Shown in pieces: positions 16,541-25,313 of a DNA stretch of 64,000 nt. How positions within the stretch are numbered: position 1 is the first letter of the stretch; every line of letters starts with the position of its first letter. The DNA lies in the NCBI RefSeq assembly GCF_030690725.1, contig NZ_JAUYGD010000068.1:101707-165706 (forward strand). Reading direction: 5' to 3'. The notes under the pieces were generated by a model. It saw only the letters and a program-made list of their open reading frames with translations. It was not told the DNA's origin and searched no databases. The position numbers and the translations under genes were made by a program. The stretch comes from Pseudomonas sp. GTDB taxonomy: Bacteria > Pseudomonadota > Gammaproteobacteria > Pseudomonadales > Pseudomonadaceae.

Positions 16541-18376
16541 TCAGCCGTGACGGCGTCTGCGCCACAACCACAGCGCCAGCACGCCGAGGGTCAGCAGCAG
16601 CGGCACCAGGGCGATGTTGAGAAACTTGAGCGTGCTGCCCAGGGCCTCAATATCGGCATTCAGCTGGTAGCGTACATCGCGCAGTTCCTTACGAATCGCC
16701 AGCTTCTGCTGCACGAACTGCTGCACCGCGGCCTGCTGCTCAGGGGTCAGCTCCAGGGCTTTGCTCGGATCATCGCTCTGCTGCAGGGCGGCGAGCTTCT
16801 GCTCGGTGTCGGCCAGTTGCGTTTGCAGGGCCTGTTCCTTCTCACGGAACTTGACCTCGGCCTCACGCTGAATGGCGTCTACCACCTCGAACGGACGGGT
16901 AAAGCGACCACGCGAACGCACGCTGATCAGCGCTTCGGAGCCGGCCAGGTTGTCCAGGGCGTTGATCGCAAAACCGGCGTTATCCGCCCAGGGCTGCGGG
17001 ATACGCTGGCCGAAGAAGTCCTGCACCTGCACCCACATGCGGTCGGTGAGCATGTCGGTGTCGGCGACGACGATCACATTGATATTATCCGCCTGCTTGA
17101 GGCCATCCTTCTGCCCCTCGATGCCCTCAGGGAAGGCCGTTTGCGCCGGGCCACTGATACGCGCCGCCAAGGTATAGCGCTCACCGGTGGGTTCCAGCTC
17201 GCGGATCAGCTCTTCCGGATTGGCCAGCATGCCAAAGCGTTTGGCATCAAACGGCATGGCGTACTGCGAGCTGCGAATCAGCGGAGTGAACTGGGTTTTC
17301 GCGCCTTCCAAAGGCTCAAGTATGCCGGCGGTGGCCACCGTCATGGTTTCCAGCGAGGCGGTGCTGATGTCCTCGGCATCCAGGGCACGCTTGGGCAGCG
17401 TCAGCCAGGCGGCGTGGCGCACCGGGCGCTGGCCTTCGCCCATGCTTACCGACATGGCGTAGGAGCCGTCGCCGAGTACCTGGTCCGGCAGCATGCGTAG
17501 GCCCCAGGCCTTGAACAGTTCCGGCAGGTCGGAGGCCTTGTCGACCACCATTTCGCCGGGCATTTCGGCCTGGGTATCGGCCTCGCTGAACGGGTCGACA
17601 AAGGTCAGCAGCTTGCCGCCACGCAGAACGAACTGATCAATCGCATACAGCGTCTGCTCGGGCAGCTGCTTGGGATGAATCAGCAGCAACACCGAGACAT
17701 TCTCGGGGATCAGGTCGACATCGCGCTTGAGGCTTTCGATCTGGAACAGCTGGCGAATTTCTTCGATCAGCATCCAGGCCGGCGTCGGTTGACGCGCAGC
17801 CATGTCGAAACCGCCGTTGACCTGCAAGCCAGACAGCACGCCGACCACCGGCCGCTCGGGCTTGGCCAGGCTTTGCACCAGACGGCTGAGTTCGTATTCA
17901 AGGAACTCTTCCTGATCCAGGGCGAAGAACGGGATCACCTGGGTCAGGCCTTCGGCATTCTTGCCGGCCAGACCGAAGTAGATCGAGTCGCCGCCCTGCT
18001 GCAGCGGAATGCCCTGCAGGCCGAATTCGGCGGCCTTGTCTTCGTCCTCGGAGAACGGCGCCGGGTCGATGATCGTCAACTTGAGTTTATCGCCGGCCTC
18101 GCGCTGATAAGCCTTGAGCATTTCCTCAACGCGCTTGGCGTAAGTGCGCAGCGCCGGCAGGTCCTTGGTGGCGGTGTCGGAGTAGAAGAAGTTCAGCTCC
18201 ACCGGCTCGTCCAGCTCGGCAAGAATCTGCTCGGTGCCACTTGAGAGGGTGTAGAGCTTCTGCTCGGTCAGATCCAGCCGCACGCCACTAAGGCTGACGC
18301 TGGAGAACAGGTTGAAGGCGAGAAACGCCAGGGCAATGAGTGCAAGCCCGGCGCTGGAAACCATCAGCTTTTTCAT
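16541..18376 (-). CDS. GldG-like ABC transporter auxiliary protein
   Basis: A 611-residue protein with an N-terminal membrane segment (LALIALAFLAFNLFSSVSL), a large extracytoplasmic part (ABC-type uncharacterised transport, GldG family; for example VELNFFYSDTATKDLPALRTYA), a coiled coil around residues 500-560 (REAEVKFREKEQALQTQLAD) and a C-terminal anchor ending in WLWRRRRHG. It follows the permease gene after 8 bases. In Flavobacteria GldA/F/G support gliding, but in Pseudomonas such systems have no proven role. The usual fourth gene (DUF4340) is absent here; a terminator follows. Confidence 0.85.
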   Translation of the reverse strand: MKKLMVSSAGLALIALAFLAFNLFSSVSLSGVRLDLTEQKLYTLSSGTEQILAELDEPVELNFFYSDTATKDLPALRTYAKRVEEMLKAYQREAGDKLKLTIIDPAPFSEDEDKAAEFGLQGIPLQQGGDSIYFGLAGKNAEGLTQVIPFFALDQEEFLEYELSRLVQSLAKPERPVVGVLSGLQVNGGFDMAARQPTPAWMLIEEIRQLFQIESLKRDVDLIPENVSVLLLIHPKQLPEQTLYAIDQFVLRGGKLLTFVDPFSEADTQAEMPGEMVVDKASDLPELFKAWGLRMLPDQVLGDGSYAMSVSMGEGQRPVRHAAWLTLPKRALDAEDISTASLETMTVATAGILEPLEGAKTQFTPLIRSSQYAMPFDAKRFGMLANPEELIRELEPTGERYTLAARISGPAQTAFPEGIEGQKDGLKQADNINVIVVADTDMLTDRMWVQVQDFFGQRIPQPWADNAGFAINALDNLAGSEALISVRSRGRFTRPFEVVDAIQREAEVKFREKEQALQTQLADTEQKLAALQQSDDPSKALELTPEQQAAVQQFVQQKLAIRKELRDVRYQLNADIEALGSTLKFLNIALVPLLLTLGVLALWLWRRRRHG

Positions 18377-18384
18377 GGGCGGCC

Positions 18385-19119
18385 TCAGTCAGCTTTCTTC
18401 AGGTCGATAACCACCGCCGTCGCAGCCAACCAGGCGGCGATCAGGGTGAGGAAGTACAGCAGGTCGCGCAGGTCGATCACGCCCTTGCTGATCGCATCGA
18501 AACGGGTCAGGAAGCTCAGCGAAGCCACGGCATCCACCAGCCACTGCGGCGCCCAGCCACTGAAACCGTCGAGCACCATGGGGAAGCCGCTGACGATAAA
18601 CAGGAAGCACACGCTCACCGCCAGGATAAAGGCGATCACCTGGTTCTTCGCCAACGCCGACATGCACGAACCAATCGCGAGATAAGCGCCGGCCAGCAGC
18701 CAGCTGCCGATATAGCCGGTGATGATCGCGCCGTTGTCCGGCTCACCGAGGTAGTTGACGGTGATCACCATCGGGAAGGTCAGCAGCAGCGCCAAGCCAG
18801 CGAAGGCCCAGGCGGCGAGAAACTTGCCGGTAACCGCGTCGAAACGGGTGATCGGCAGGGTCATCAGCAGCTCAATGGTGCCGCTCTTGCGCTCCTCGGC
18901 CCATAGACGCATGGCAATCGCCGGCACCAGAAACAGATACAGCCAGGGGTGGAAATTGAAGAACGGCGACAGGTTGGCCTGGCCGCTCTCGAAGAAACCG
19001 CCAAGGTAGAAGGTGAACACCCCGGACAGCACCAGAAAGATCAGGATAAACACATAGGCCAGCGGCGTGGCGAAGTAGCTCGCCAGCTCGCGCTTGAAAA
19101 TCACCAACAACTGACTCAT
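18385..19119 (-). CDS. ABC transporter permease, GldF/NosY-like
   Basis: A 244-residue ABC-2-type permease with six hydrophobic segments. The family motif MRLWAEERKSGTIELLMTLP (coupling loop after the second membrane segment) is clear. I chose the ATG at 19119, which overlaps the stop of the ATPase gene as ATGA; the longer frame upstream only reads through that gene. It acts with the adjacent ATPase and GldG-like protein as one complex. Confidence 0.9.
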   Translation of the reverse strand: MSQLLVIFKRELASYFATPLAYVFILIFLVLSGVFTFYLGGFFESGQANLSPFFNFHPWLYLFLVPAIAMRLWAEERKSGTIELLMTLPITRFDAVTGKFLAAWAFAGLALLLTFPMVITVNYLGEPDNGAIITGYIGSWLLAGAYLAIGSCMSALAKNQVIAFILAVSVCFLFIVSGFPMVLDGFSGWAPQWLVDAVASLSFLTRFDAISKGVIDLRDLLYFLTLIAAWLAATAVVIDLKKAD

Positions 19120-20039
19120 ACCACCTCCCCACGGGTCAGGCTGCGGAACACTTCGTCCAGCCGACCGCGTTCTACATTCAACTCCTTGACCTTCCAACCA
19201 CGTTCGGCGATCAGCGCATTGACCTGCGGGAAGATCACCTCACCCGGCTTAGCCAGGATGCTCAGGCTGTGTTCCAGGGCGTTTTCTTCCACCCCGACAA
19301 CGCCCGGCAAGGCAGCCAGTGCGGCCTGATCCAGCGGCTCTTGGGCCACCAAGGTGACTGCCTGGTGATAACGCGAACGGCTTTCCAGCTCCAGCGGCGT
19401 GCCATCGGCCAGCAGCTTGCCGTGGGCGATCACCACCGCGCGGGTGCAGACCGCGGAGACTTCTTCGAGAATGTGGGTGGAGATGATCACGATCTTGTCG
19501 TAGGCCAAGCTCTGGATCAGCTTGCGCACCTGGTGCTTCTGATTCGGGTCGAGGCCATCGGTGGGCTCATCGAGAATCAGCACCTTGGGGTCATGCAGAA
19601 TCGCCTGGGCCAGGCCGACGCGGCGCTTAAAGCCCTTGGATAGGGTTTCGATGCTCTGCTCCAGCACAGCTTCCAGCTCGACCTGGGCGACCGCCTTGGC
19701 CACCCGCTCACGCTTCTCGGTGCCCTTGAAACCGCGCACCTCGGCGATAAATTCGAGGAAGCTGCGCACCGTCATATCGCCGTAGCACGGCGCGCCTTCG
19801 GGAAGATAACCGATCTGCCGCTGGGCTTTGAGGGTGTCTTTCTGGATATCGAAACCGAGGATGCTGGCGCTGCCGGAGGTCGGCGCAAGAAAGCCGGTGA
19901 GCATCTTCATGGTGGTGGATTTGCCGGCACCATTAGGGCCGAGAAAGCCCAGCACTTCACCGGGTTGAACACTGAAGGACAGGTCGTCAACAGCAGTGTG
20001 TTGCGCAAAACGCTTGGTTAGGTTTTTTATTTCGATCAT
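19116..20039 (-). CDS. ABC transporter ATP-binding protein, GldA-like
   Basis: The ATPase subunit (307 residues) of the three-gene ABC system. Walker A GPNGAGKST is at residues 34-42, followed by signature LSKGFKRRVGLAQA and Walker B VLILDEPTDGLDPNQ. The C-terminal 80 residues form the extension typical of ABC-2 export ATPases. It is the first gene of its operon and is translationally coupled to the permease gene. Confidence 0.92.
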   Translation of the reverse strand: MIEIKNLTKRFAQHTAVDDLSFSVQPGEVLGFLGPNGAGKSTTMKMLTGFLAPTSGSASILGFDIQKDTLKAQRQIGYLPEGAPCYGDMTVRSFLEFIAEVRGFKGTEKRERVAKAVAQVELEAVLEQSIETLSKGFKRRVGLAQAILHDPKVLILDEPTDGLDPNQKHQVRKLIQSLAYDKIVIISTHILEEVSAVCTRAVVIAHGKLLADGTPLELESRSRYHQAVTLVAQEPLDQAALAALPGVVGVEENALEHSLSILAKPGEVIFPQVNALIAERGWKVKELNVERGRLDEVFRSLTRGEVV

Positions 20040-20230
20040 GGCCTCTCACCATTGCGGTAACAGGCCCTGCTTGCAGCCGGTACTGACGCAAGCCGGGCGC
20101 TTAAGTGCCGGCGGACTATAAGGAGTCACGCGCAGGCAGCGCAAGCGAAGAACCGGGGAGTCATGTATCTGTTCGCTACAGCGGGGCCAGGCGCGGGTTG
20201 CTTAACAACCTGCGCCCGGCAGATCGCAGA

Positions 20231-21400
20231 CTAGAGAGTGCCGCGCAGGGCTTTTTCGAACAACTGGCTGTATTGCTCAGCCGTAAAGGCAATCGGGTTG
20301 GTGCCGGCAGAGGGATCGACCTCAGCCATCTGCCCGACCTGCTCGATGCGCGCATCATCAATGCCGATCTCGCCCAGGCTGTGCGGGATGCCGACCTGTT
20401 CACGCAGCGCCATCACCCACTCCAGCACGCCACTGAAACCGGGTTTGGCCAGGTTCAGGTAGCGCGCCATTTTCTCCATCTGCGGCTCGATACGTTCGCG
20501 GTTGGCCACCAGCACATAAGGCATCAGCACCGCATTGAGCAGGCCATGGTGCGCGTCGTACAGCGCGCCCAGCGGATGAGCCAGGGCATGCATGGCGCCC
20601 AGGCCGCGCTGGAATGCCGTGGCGCCCATGCTTGATGCCACCAGCATCTGTAAGCGTGCTTCAACATCGCTACCCTGCGCTACCGCGCGCGGCAGATACT
20701 CCTGCACCAGGCGCATACCTTCCAGGGCAATGCCTTCGGCCATTGGGTGAAACAGCGGCGAGCAGAACGCCTCCAGATTGTGCGACAGCGCATCCATACC
20801 GGTGGCGGCGGTGATCTTGGCTGGCAGACCAAGGGTCAGCTCGGGATCAAGAATCACCAGCGCCGGCAGCATGCGCGCGTGGAAGATGATGCGTTTGATA
20901 TGCACCGCATCATCGGTGATTACCGAAGCGCGGCCGACTTCCGAGCCGGTTCCGGCGGTGGTCGGCACCGCCACCACCGGGGCCATGCCGGCAACATTGA
21001 CGCGGTTGCAGTTGTCGCCGATATCCTCGAAATCCCACAGCGGTCGATCCTGGCCGACCATCAGGGCGATGGCCTTGCCGGCATCCAGCGCCGAGCCACC
21101 GCCAAAGGCGATCACTCCGTCATGTGCGCCGGCCTTGAATGCGGCCACTCCATCCATGACGTTCTGCCCGGTGGGGTTGCCCTTGATGCCATGAAACAAC
21201 CCGGCCTTGAGGCCATCATCGCGGCAGTGCAACAACGCCCGGTCGATCATCGGCAATGCGGCCAGGCCTGGGTCGGTGACCAGCAGCGGCGCGCTCATGC
21301 CCAGTTGCCGGCAAGCCGCCGGCAGTTCGCTGATACGACCAACTCCGACGCGCACCGAGGTCGGGTAATTCCAGTTCATGCGGTAGTGATTCAGGTCCAT
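20231..21400 (-). CDS. Iron-containing (group III) alcohol dehydrogenase
   Basis: An NAD(P)-dependent Fe-ADH of 389 residues. GGGSALDAGKAIAL is the nucleotide-binding and family signature, AVPTTAGTGSEVGRASVI follows, and metal ligands are expected in GMDALSHNLEAF and GAMHALAHPLGALYDAHHG. I start at MDLNHYRMNW because a GAGG ribosome site lies 6 bases upstream and 8 bases separate it from the ALDH stop. It is third in an operon after a glutamine synthetase-like ligase and an aldehyde dehydrogenase, so it probably oxidises or reduces an alcohol/aldehyde made in that pathway. Confidence 0.88.
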   Translation of the reverse strand: MDLNHYRMNWNYPTSVRVGVGRISELPAACRQLGMSAPLLVTDPGLAALPMIDRALLHCRDDGLKAGLFHGIKGNPTGQNVMDGVAAFKAGAHDGVIAFGGGSALDAGKAIALMVGQDRPLWDFEDIGDNCNRVNVAGMAPVVAVPTTAGTGSEVGRASVITDDAVHIKRIIFHARMLPALVILDPELTLGLPAKITAATGMDALSHNLEAFCSPLFHPMAEGIALEGMRLVQEYLPRAVAQGSDVEARLQMLVASSMGATAFQRGLGAMHALAHPLGALYDAHHGLLNAVLMPYVLVANRERIEPQMEKMARYLNLAKPGFSGVLEWVMALREQVGIPHSLGEIGIDDARIEQVGQMAEVDPSAGTNPIAFTAEQYSQLFEKALRGTL

Positions 21401-21408
21401 GGCGCGCC

Positions 21409-22797
21409 TCACAACTGAGTTTTGAAGTGGAAGGATTTCGGCCGGGTGACGTGCTCGAAGCCGACGCTGGACAGCGTGCAGCCGCGTCCGGAGTTTTTCA
21501 CCCCGGTCCAGGCCAGCGCTGGGTCGAGGTAGTCGCAGCGATTGAGAAACACCGTGCCCGCCTGCACTCGGTCGGCCAGGGCCATGGCGACGTCGACATC
21601 ACGGCTGAAAATCGCGGCGGTCAGGCCGAACTCGCTGTCGTTCATCAGCGCCAGAGCTTCTTCGTCATCCTTGACCTTCTGGATGCCCACCACCGGGCCG
21701 AAGGATTCTTCGGTCATAACCCGCATACCGTGATTCACGTTGGTCAGCACCTGCGGCGCCAGGTACTGCGTACCGGGATGGTCAAGGGCAAAGTCGGCCG
21801 GTACCAGATGGGCGGTGGCGCCCTGCTCAATAGCGTCGTGAATCTGCCCACGCACGAAGTCCGCCGCCTCGGCACGCACCAGTGGGCCGAGGGTGGTCTC
21901 CGGGTCATCGGAACGGCCGAGCTTGTACTGTTTGACCAGCGCCACCGCCTGCTCGACAAAGGCGTCGTAGAGCGATTCATGCACATAGATGCGCTCGATG
22001 CCGCAGCACGATTGCCCGGAGTTGAAGAACGCTCCATCAATTGTGGTTTCCACCGCATGGGTCAGATCGGCATCTGCTCGTACATAGGCCGGATCTTTAC
22101 CGCCCAGCTCCAGGCCGATGCTGAGAAAACGCCCCACCGCTACCCGCTCTACCATGGTGCCGCCGGGCACCGAACCGGTAAAGGCCACATGGGCGATGGT
22201 CGGCGCCTGGATCAGCGCCTCGGTTTCGCCATGGCTCAGGTGCAAATACTGGAACACCCCATCCGGCAAGCCGGCTTCGCTAAAGGCCTCAACCATGCGT
22301 TCGGCGCACAGCGGAGTTTGCGCGGAGTGTTTCAGCAGCACCGCATTGCCAGCCAGCAGCGCCGGCATCACTGCGTTTACCGCCGTCAGGTAGGGGTAAT
22401 TCCACGGCGCGATCACCAATGCCACACCCAACGGCTCACGGCGGATAAAGCGAATAAAACCGGGCTTTTCCGGCACCTTGATATCCGCCAGCGCCTGTTC
22501 GGCGATATCCGCCATATAGCTGGCACGCTCGACAAAGCCGCGCACTTCGCCGGCGGCATAGCGGATCGGCCGGCCCATCATCCAGCACAGCTCTTCAGCC
22601 AGCTGGGTTTCCTTGGCGGCGAAGGCAGCAATCGCCTTACGGCCGATGGCGATGCGCTCGGCCAGCGGGGTGTTCTTCCAGGCCTGCTGCGCCAGTTCGG
22701 CCTTGACCAGCGCCACCTGAATTTCCGGATTGGAGGCCAGATGGCGCTCGACATACACCGAGCCATCGATGGGTGAAATGCATTGCAGTTTGCTCAT
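21409..22797 (-). CDS. NAD(P)-dependent aldehyde dehydrogenase
   Basis: A 462-residue ALDH. The general base Glu is at about residue 230 (GLELGGKDPAYV) and the catalytic cysteine is in NSGQSCCGIERI (Cys264 or Cys265). APWNYP and FTGSVPGG complete the active-site and cofactor motifs. It is the middle gene of the ligase-ALDH-ADH operon, between a glutamylamide-synthetase-like enzyme and the Fe-ADH. The most likely substrate is an amino- or gamma-glutamylamino-aldehyde, by analogy with polyamine catabolism; this is inference. Confidence 0.9.
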   Translation of the reverse strand: MSKLQCISPIDGSVYVERHLASNPEIQVALVKAELAQQAWKNTPLAERIAIGRKAIAAFAAKETQLAEELCWMMGRPIRYAAGEVRGFVERASYMADIAEQALADIKVPEKPGFIRFIRREPLGVALVIAPWNYPYLTAVNAVMPALLAGNAVLLKHSAQTPLCAERMVEAFSEAGLPDGVFQYLHLSHGETEALIQAPTIAHVAFTGSVPGGTMVERVAVGRFLSIGLELGGKDPAYVRADADLTHAVETTIDGAFFNSGQSCCGIERIYVHESLYDAFVEQAVALVKQYKLGRSDDPETTLGPLVRAEAADFVRGQIHDAIEQGATAHLVPADFALDHPGTQYLAPQVLTNVNHGMRVMTEESFGPVVGIQKVKDDEEALALMNDSEFGLTAAIFSRDVDVAMALADRVQAGTVFLNRCDYLDPALAWTGVKNSGRGCTLSSVGFEHVTRPKSFHFKTQL

Positions 22798-22836
22798 TGA
22801 AAAGACTCCATAAGCCCAATCAGCCGGGGCCGCGCG

Positions 22837-24210
22837 CTAGATAATTTCGAAGTAGCGATCCAATTCCCAGTCGCTGACATGCCGACGGTATTCGCGCTCT
22901 TCCCACTCGCGGCTGGCGGCAAAGTGCTCGACAAACTCATCGCCAAACAGCTCCCGCGCCGCCGCCGAAGCCTTCAACCGTTGCGCTGCATCCCACAGGG
23001 TGCGCGGCAGGGCCAGCTCCTCGGGGTGCTTCATCGCGTAGGCATTGCCCACCACCGGTTCGGTCGGTTCCCACTGCTGCATCACGCCATACAGCCCAGA
23101 GCCGAGGGCCACCGACAGGGCCAGAAACGGATTGCCGTCGGCCGCGCCGAGGCGATACTCCTGACGCTGGGATTTGTCGCTGCCGGGAATTACCCGCAGC
23201 GCGGCGGTGCGATTTTCCACGCCCCAGGTGGCATCGGTGGGCGCCCAGAAACCGGGAATCAGCCGGCGGTAGCTGTTCAGCGTTGGCGCCACCATGCAGA
23301 GAAACTCCGGCATCAAACGCTGCTGCCCAGCGAGAAAGTGGCGCTGAATCTTGCTCATATTGTGCGCCTGGCTCGGGTCATAGAACGCCGACTTGCCGCT
23401 GGCCAGATCACGCAGCGACACATGGATATGCCCGCTCTGCCCCGGGTACTTGCCCGACCACTTGGCCATAAAGGTGGCCATCAGGCCGTTGCGCTGGGCC
23501 AGCACCTTCATAAAGGTTTTGAACAGCGCGCCCTTGTCGGCTGCGGCTTCGGCGCGGTCATAGGCGATGGCCGCCTCCAGCACGCCGGGGCCGGTTTCGG
23601 TGTGCAGGCCTTCGATGGGAAAGTCCATGCGCTCGGCCATTTCCAGAATCTCGTGGTACAGCTCGGCGTGCACCGAGTTGCGGATCATCGAGTAGCCAAA
23701 CCAGTCCGGGGTGAACGGCTTGAGGTTGCGAAAGCCCTTCTCGCGGGCCGACTCCGGGGTTTCATCGAACATAAAGAATTCATATTCCAGCGCGGCAAAG
23801 GCATCAAAACCCATGGCCTTGCAGCGCTCCACCACCCGGCGCAGGGTGCCGCGTGGGCAGACCTTCTCGGCCGCCTCGGCAAACTCGCAGATAAACAGCA
23901 ACATGCCGTTCTCGAACGGCAGATCGCGGCATGTGTGCGGCAACACCCGCACCGGCGCGTCCGGGTAACCAGTGTGCCAGCCGGTGTACTGGGCGTTGTC
24001 GTAGAGCTGGTCCTTCACGTCCCAGCCGAGCACCACATCGCAGAAGGCAAAGCCGCTGTCGAGGGCAGAGAAGAACTTGCTGCGACTGAGGTATTTGCCG
24101 CGCATCACCCCATCGTTATCAAACACCCCGACCTTGATATGGCTAAGGCCCCGCTCTTCGACAATGCGCTTGGCATCCTGAACGGTTTTCACGTCTCGCG
24201 GATTGAGCAT
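22837..24210 (-). CDS. Glutamine synthetase-family gamma-glutamyl-amine ligase
   Basis: A 457-residue protein of the glutamine synthetase fold. The beta-grasp N domain carries VGVFDNDGVMRGKYLSRSKF, and the catalytic domain has FAALEYEFFMFDETPE, GLHTETGPGVLEAAIAYD, GQSGHIHVSLRD and a late NRTAALRVIPG. The sequence diverges from housekeeping GlnA, and the neighbours (ALDH, ADH) are those of PuuA/SpuI-like or ethanolamine/isopropylamine glutamylation pathways. It probably links glutamate to an amine. Which amine cannot be told from sequence. Confidence 0.87.
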   Translation of the reverse strand: MLNPRDVKTVQDAKRIVEERGLSHIKVGVFDNDGVMRGKYLSRSKFFSALDSGFAFCDVVLGWDVKDQLYDNAQYTGWHTGYPDAPVRVLPHTCRDLPFENGMLLFICEFAEAAEKVCPRGTLRRVVERCKAMGFDAFAALEYEFFMFDETPESAREKGFRNLKPFTPDWFGYSMIRNSVHAELYHEILEMAERMDFPIEGLHTETGPGVLEAAIAYDRAEAAADKGALFKTFMKVLAQRNGLMATFMAKWSGKYPGQSGHIHVSLRDLASGKSAFYDPSQAHNMSKIQRHFLAGQQRLMPEFLCMVAPTLNSYRRLIPGFWAPTDATWGVENRTAALRVIPGSDKSQRQEYRLGAADGNPFLALSVALGSGLYGVMQQWEPTEPVVGNAYAMKHPEELALPRTLWDAAQRLKASAAARELFGDEFVEHFAASREWEEREYRRHVSDWELDRYFEII

Positions 24211-24684
24211 AAATACACCTGTCTCTTGTTGTTATGACTGTCGTTATGGCCGACATTCGGGGGTAACAACAAAGTCTCAAGCGCATCCCCACAACAACCG
24301 CACAACGCGCCCTGACTACCACCCAACGCCTGTTAGAACACCCGGAAAAAGCCTGTTCAGTGTGGTACAGGATTGAGGAGTTGGCTGACAAATTAGGGAA
24401 AACATCGTGGGCAAAAGCCATGTTCGAAATCCCCGGTAAAGCCAAGACAGAAAATCTATTCACTTACTGCCCGTAGCACGTCCCAAAAAAGAAAATACTG
24501 AAATCACGTTACGCGACACTCTGTCATCATTATTCCCCCAGCCGGCTATTGTGGAAAAATCCTTTACCTGTAAAAGTCGCCGGCATGGGCCTCAGCACCA
24601 TGACGTGGAAAAGTACAAAGGGTCCGCCACGCCTTATTAGCAAAAGCCCGCCACAAATTTTTAATGGATTAAAAGAGTTTCAGC
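24211..24684. other. Low-GC intergenic region upstream of the AAA+ island
   Basis: About 470 bases between the divergent ligase gene and the first island gene, visibly richer in A+T than the flanks. It must contain both promoters, but no confident -35/-10 pair was found. It contains a coding-like remnant (24267-24475) described separately. No tRNA, inverted terminal repeat or long direct repeat was seen. Confidence 0.5.
24267..24475 (+). pseudogene. Possible gene remnant without a start codon
   Basis: An open stretch of about 69 codons bounded by TAA (24264) and TAG. It encodes a protein-like sequence including EKACSVWYRIEELADKLGKT and SWAKAMFEIPGKAKTENLF. There is no ATG, GTG or TTG in frame at its beginning; a short in-frame MTVVMADIRG followed by the TAA lies just upstream, so it may be a gene broken by a stop. 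I do not recognise the family. Confidence 0.35.
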
Positions 24685-25302
24685 ATGAAGCATTTGGAGC
24701 CGCAGCCTCAACACGCCACACATCAAATGGCACCCAAGGTTCCCTCCCAGAAGCGCAATACCAAAACTATGCTTGCCGCCATATTCCTTGGTTTAACCCT
24801 TGGAGCGGGCAGCCTAATGACAGCCTTTTGGGGACCTTCGTCAGCTGATGACCTTTCCGAAAGAGACAAAGCCGCACTCATCAATGAGTTCTCACGTGCT
24901 CAGGCTTTTCAACTCGCACCAGTGGCCGCACATGAAATAGATGGCGCGCTGGATATGATGCGGCTTAGCCCAGACCAACGTAGCGCCCTGCAAACCGCTC
25001 TGAACGAGCAGCCAGCTGCAACCTCACAAAAAAGCAGCTTAGGTTGGATAGAACTCTGGGATTTTGCTGACCAGGATGGCGATGTTGTGCGTATTTCGTC
25101 GGCCGGCTACCAAATCGACTACCCACTGCTGAATGCCCCAGCTCGACTTGCCGTTCCTATTGATGGAACAACCACGATAAAAATAGTCGGGGTGACAGAC
25201 GGTGGGGGCGGTATCACCCTTGGGCTCAGAAGTGGTGCGGCGGCTATATCCCTCCCCGTAATTCAGCCAGGGCAGTCACTTACCGTGCCAGTCACCTTCT
25301 AA
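24685..25302 (+). CDS. Membrane-anchored exported protein of unknown function (island gene 1)
   Basis: A 205-residue protein. A basic N terminus (to about residue 28) is followed by a single hydrophobic anchor (29-48, MLAAIFLGLTLGAGSLMTAF), placing the rest outside the cytoplasm. The C-terminal part is beta-rich with the motifs LWDFADQDGDVVRI (124-137), VGVTDGGGGITLG (168-180) and IQPGQSLTVPV (193-203). I think this layout occurs in other uncharacterised exported proteins but cannot name a family. An AAGAG ribosome site precedes the ATG. It lies 11 bases before the AAA+ gene. Codon use is much less GC-biased than in the flanks. Confidence 0.8.
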   Translation: MKHLEPQPQHATHQMAPKVPSQKRNTKTMLAAIFLGLTLGAGSLMTAFWGPSSADDLSERDKAALINEFSRAQAFQLAPVAAHEIDGALDMMRLSPDQRSALQTALNEQPAATSQKSSLGWIELWDFADQDGDVVRISSAGYQIDYPLLNAPARLAVPIDGTTTIKIVGVTDGGGGITLGLRSGAAAISLPVIQPGQSLTVPVTF

Positions 25303-25313
25303 ATGGTCCTATC

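Noticed and set aside
24549..24848. Alternative 99-codon frame across the start of island gene 1
   Set aside because: It overlaps most of the anchor region of gene 1 in another frame, and its ATG lacks a ribosome site; gene 1 is better supported.
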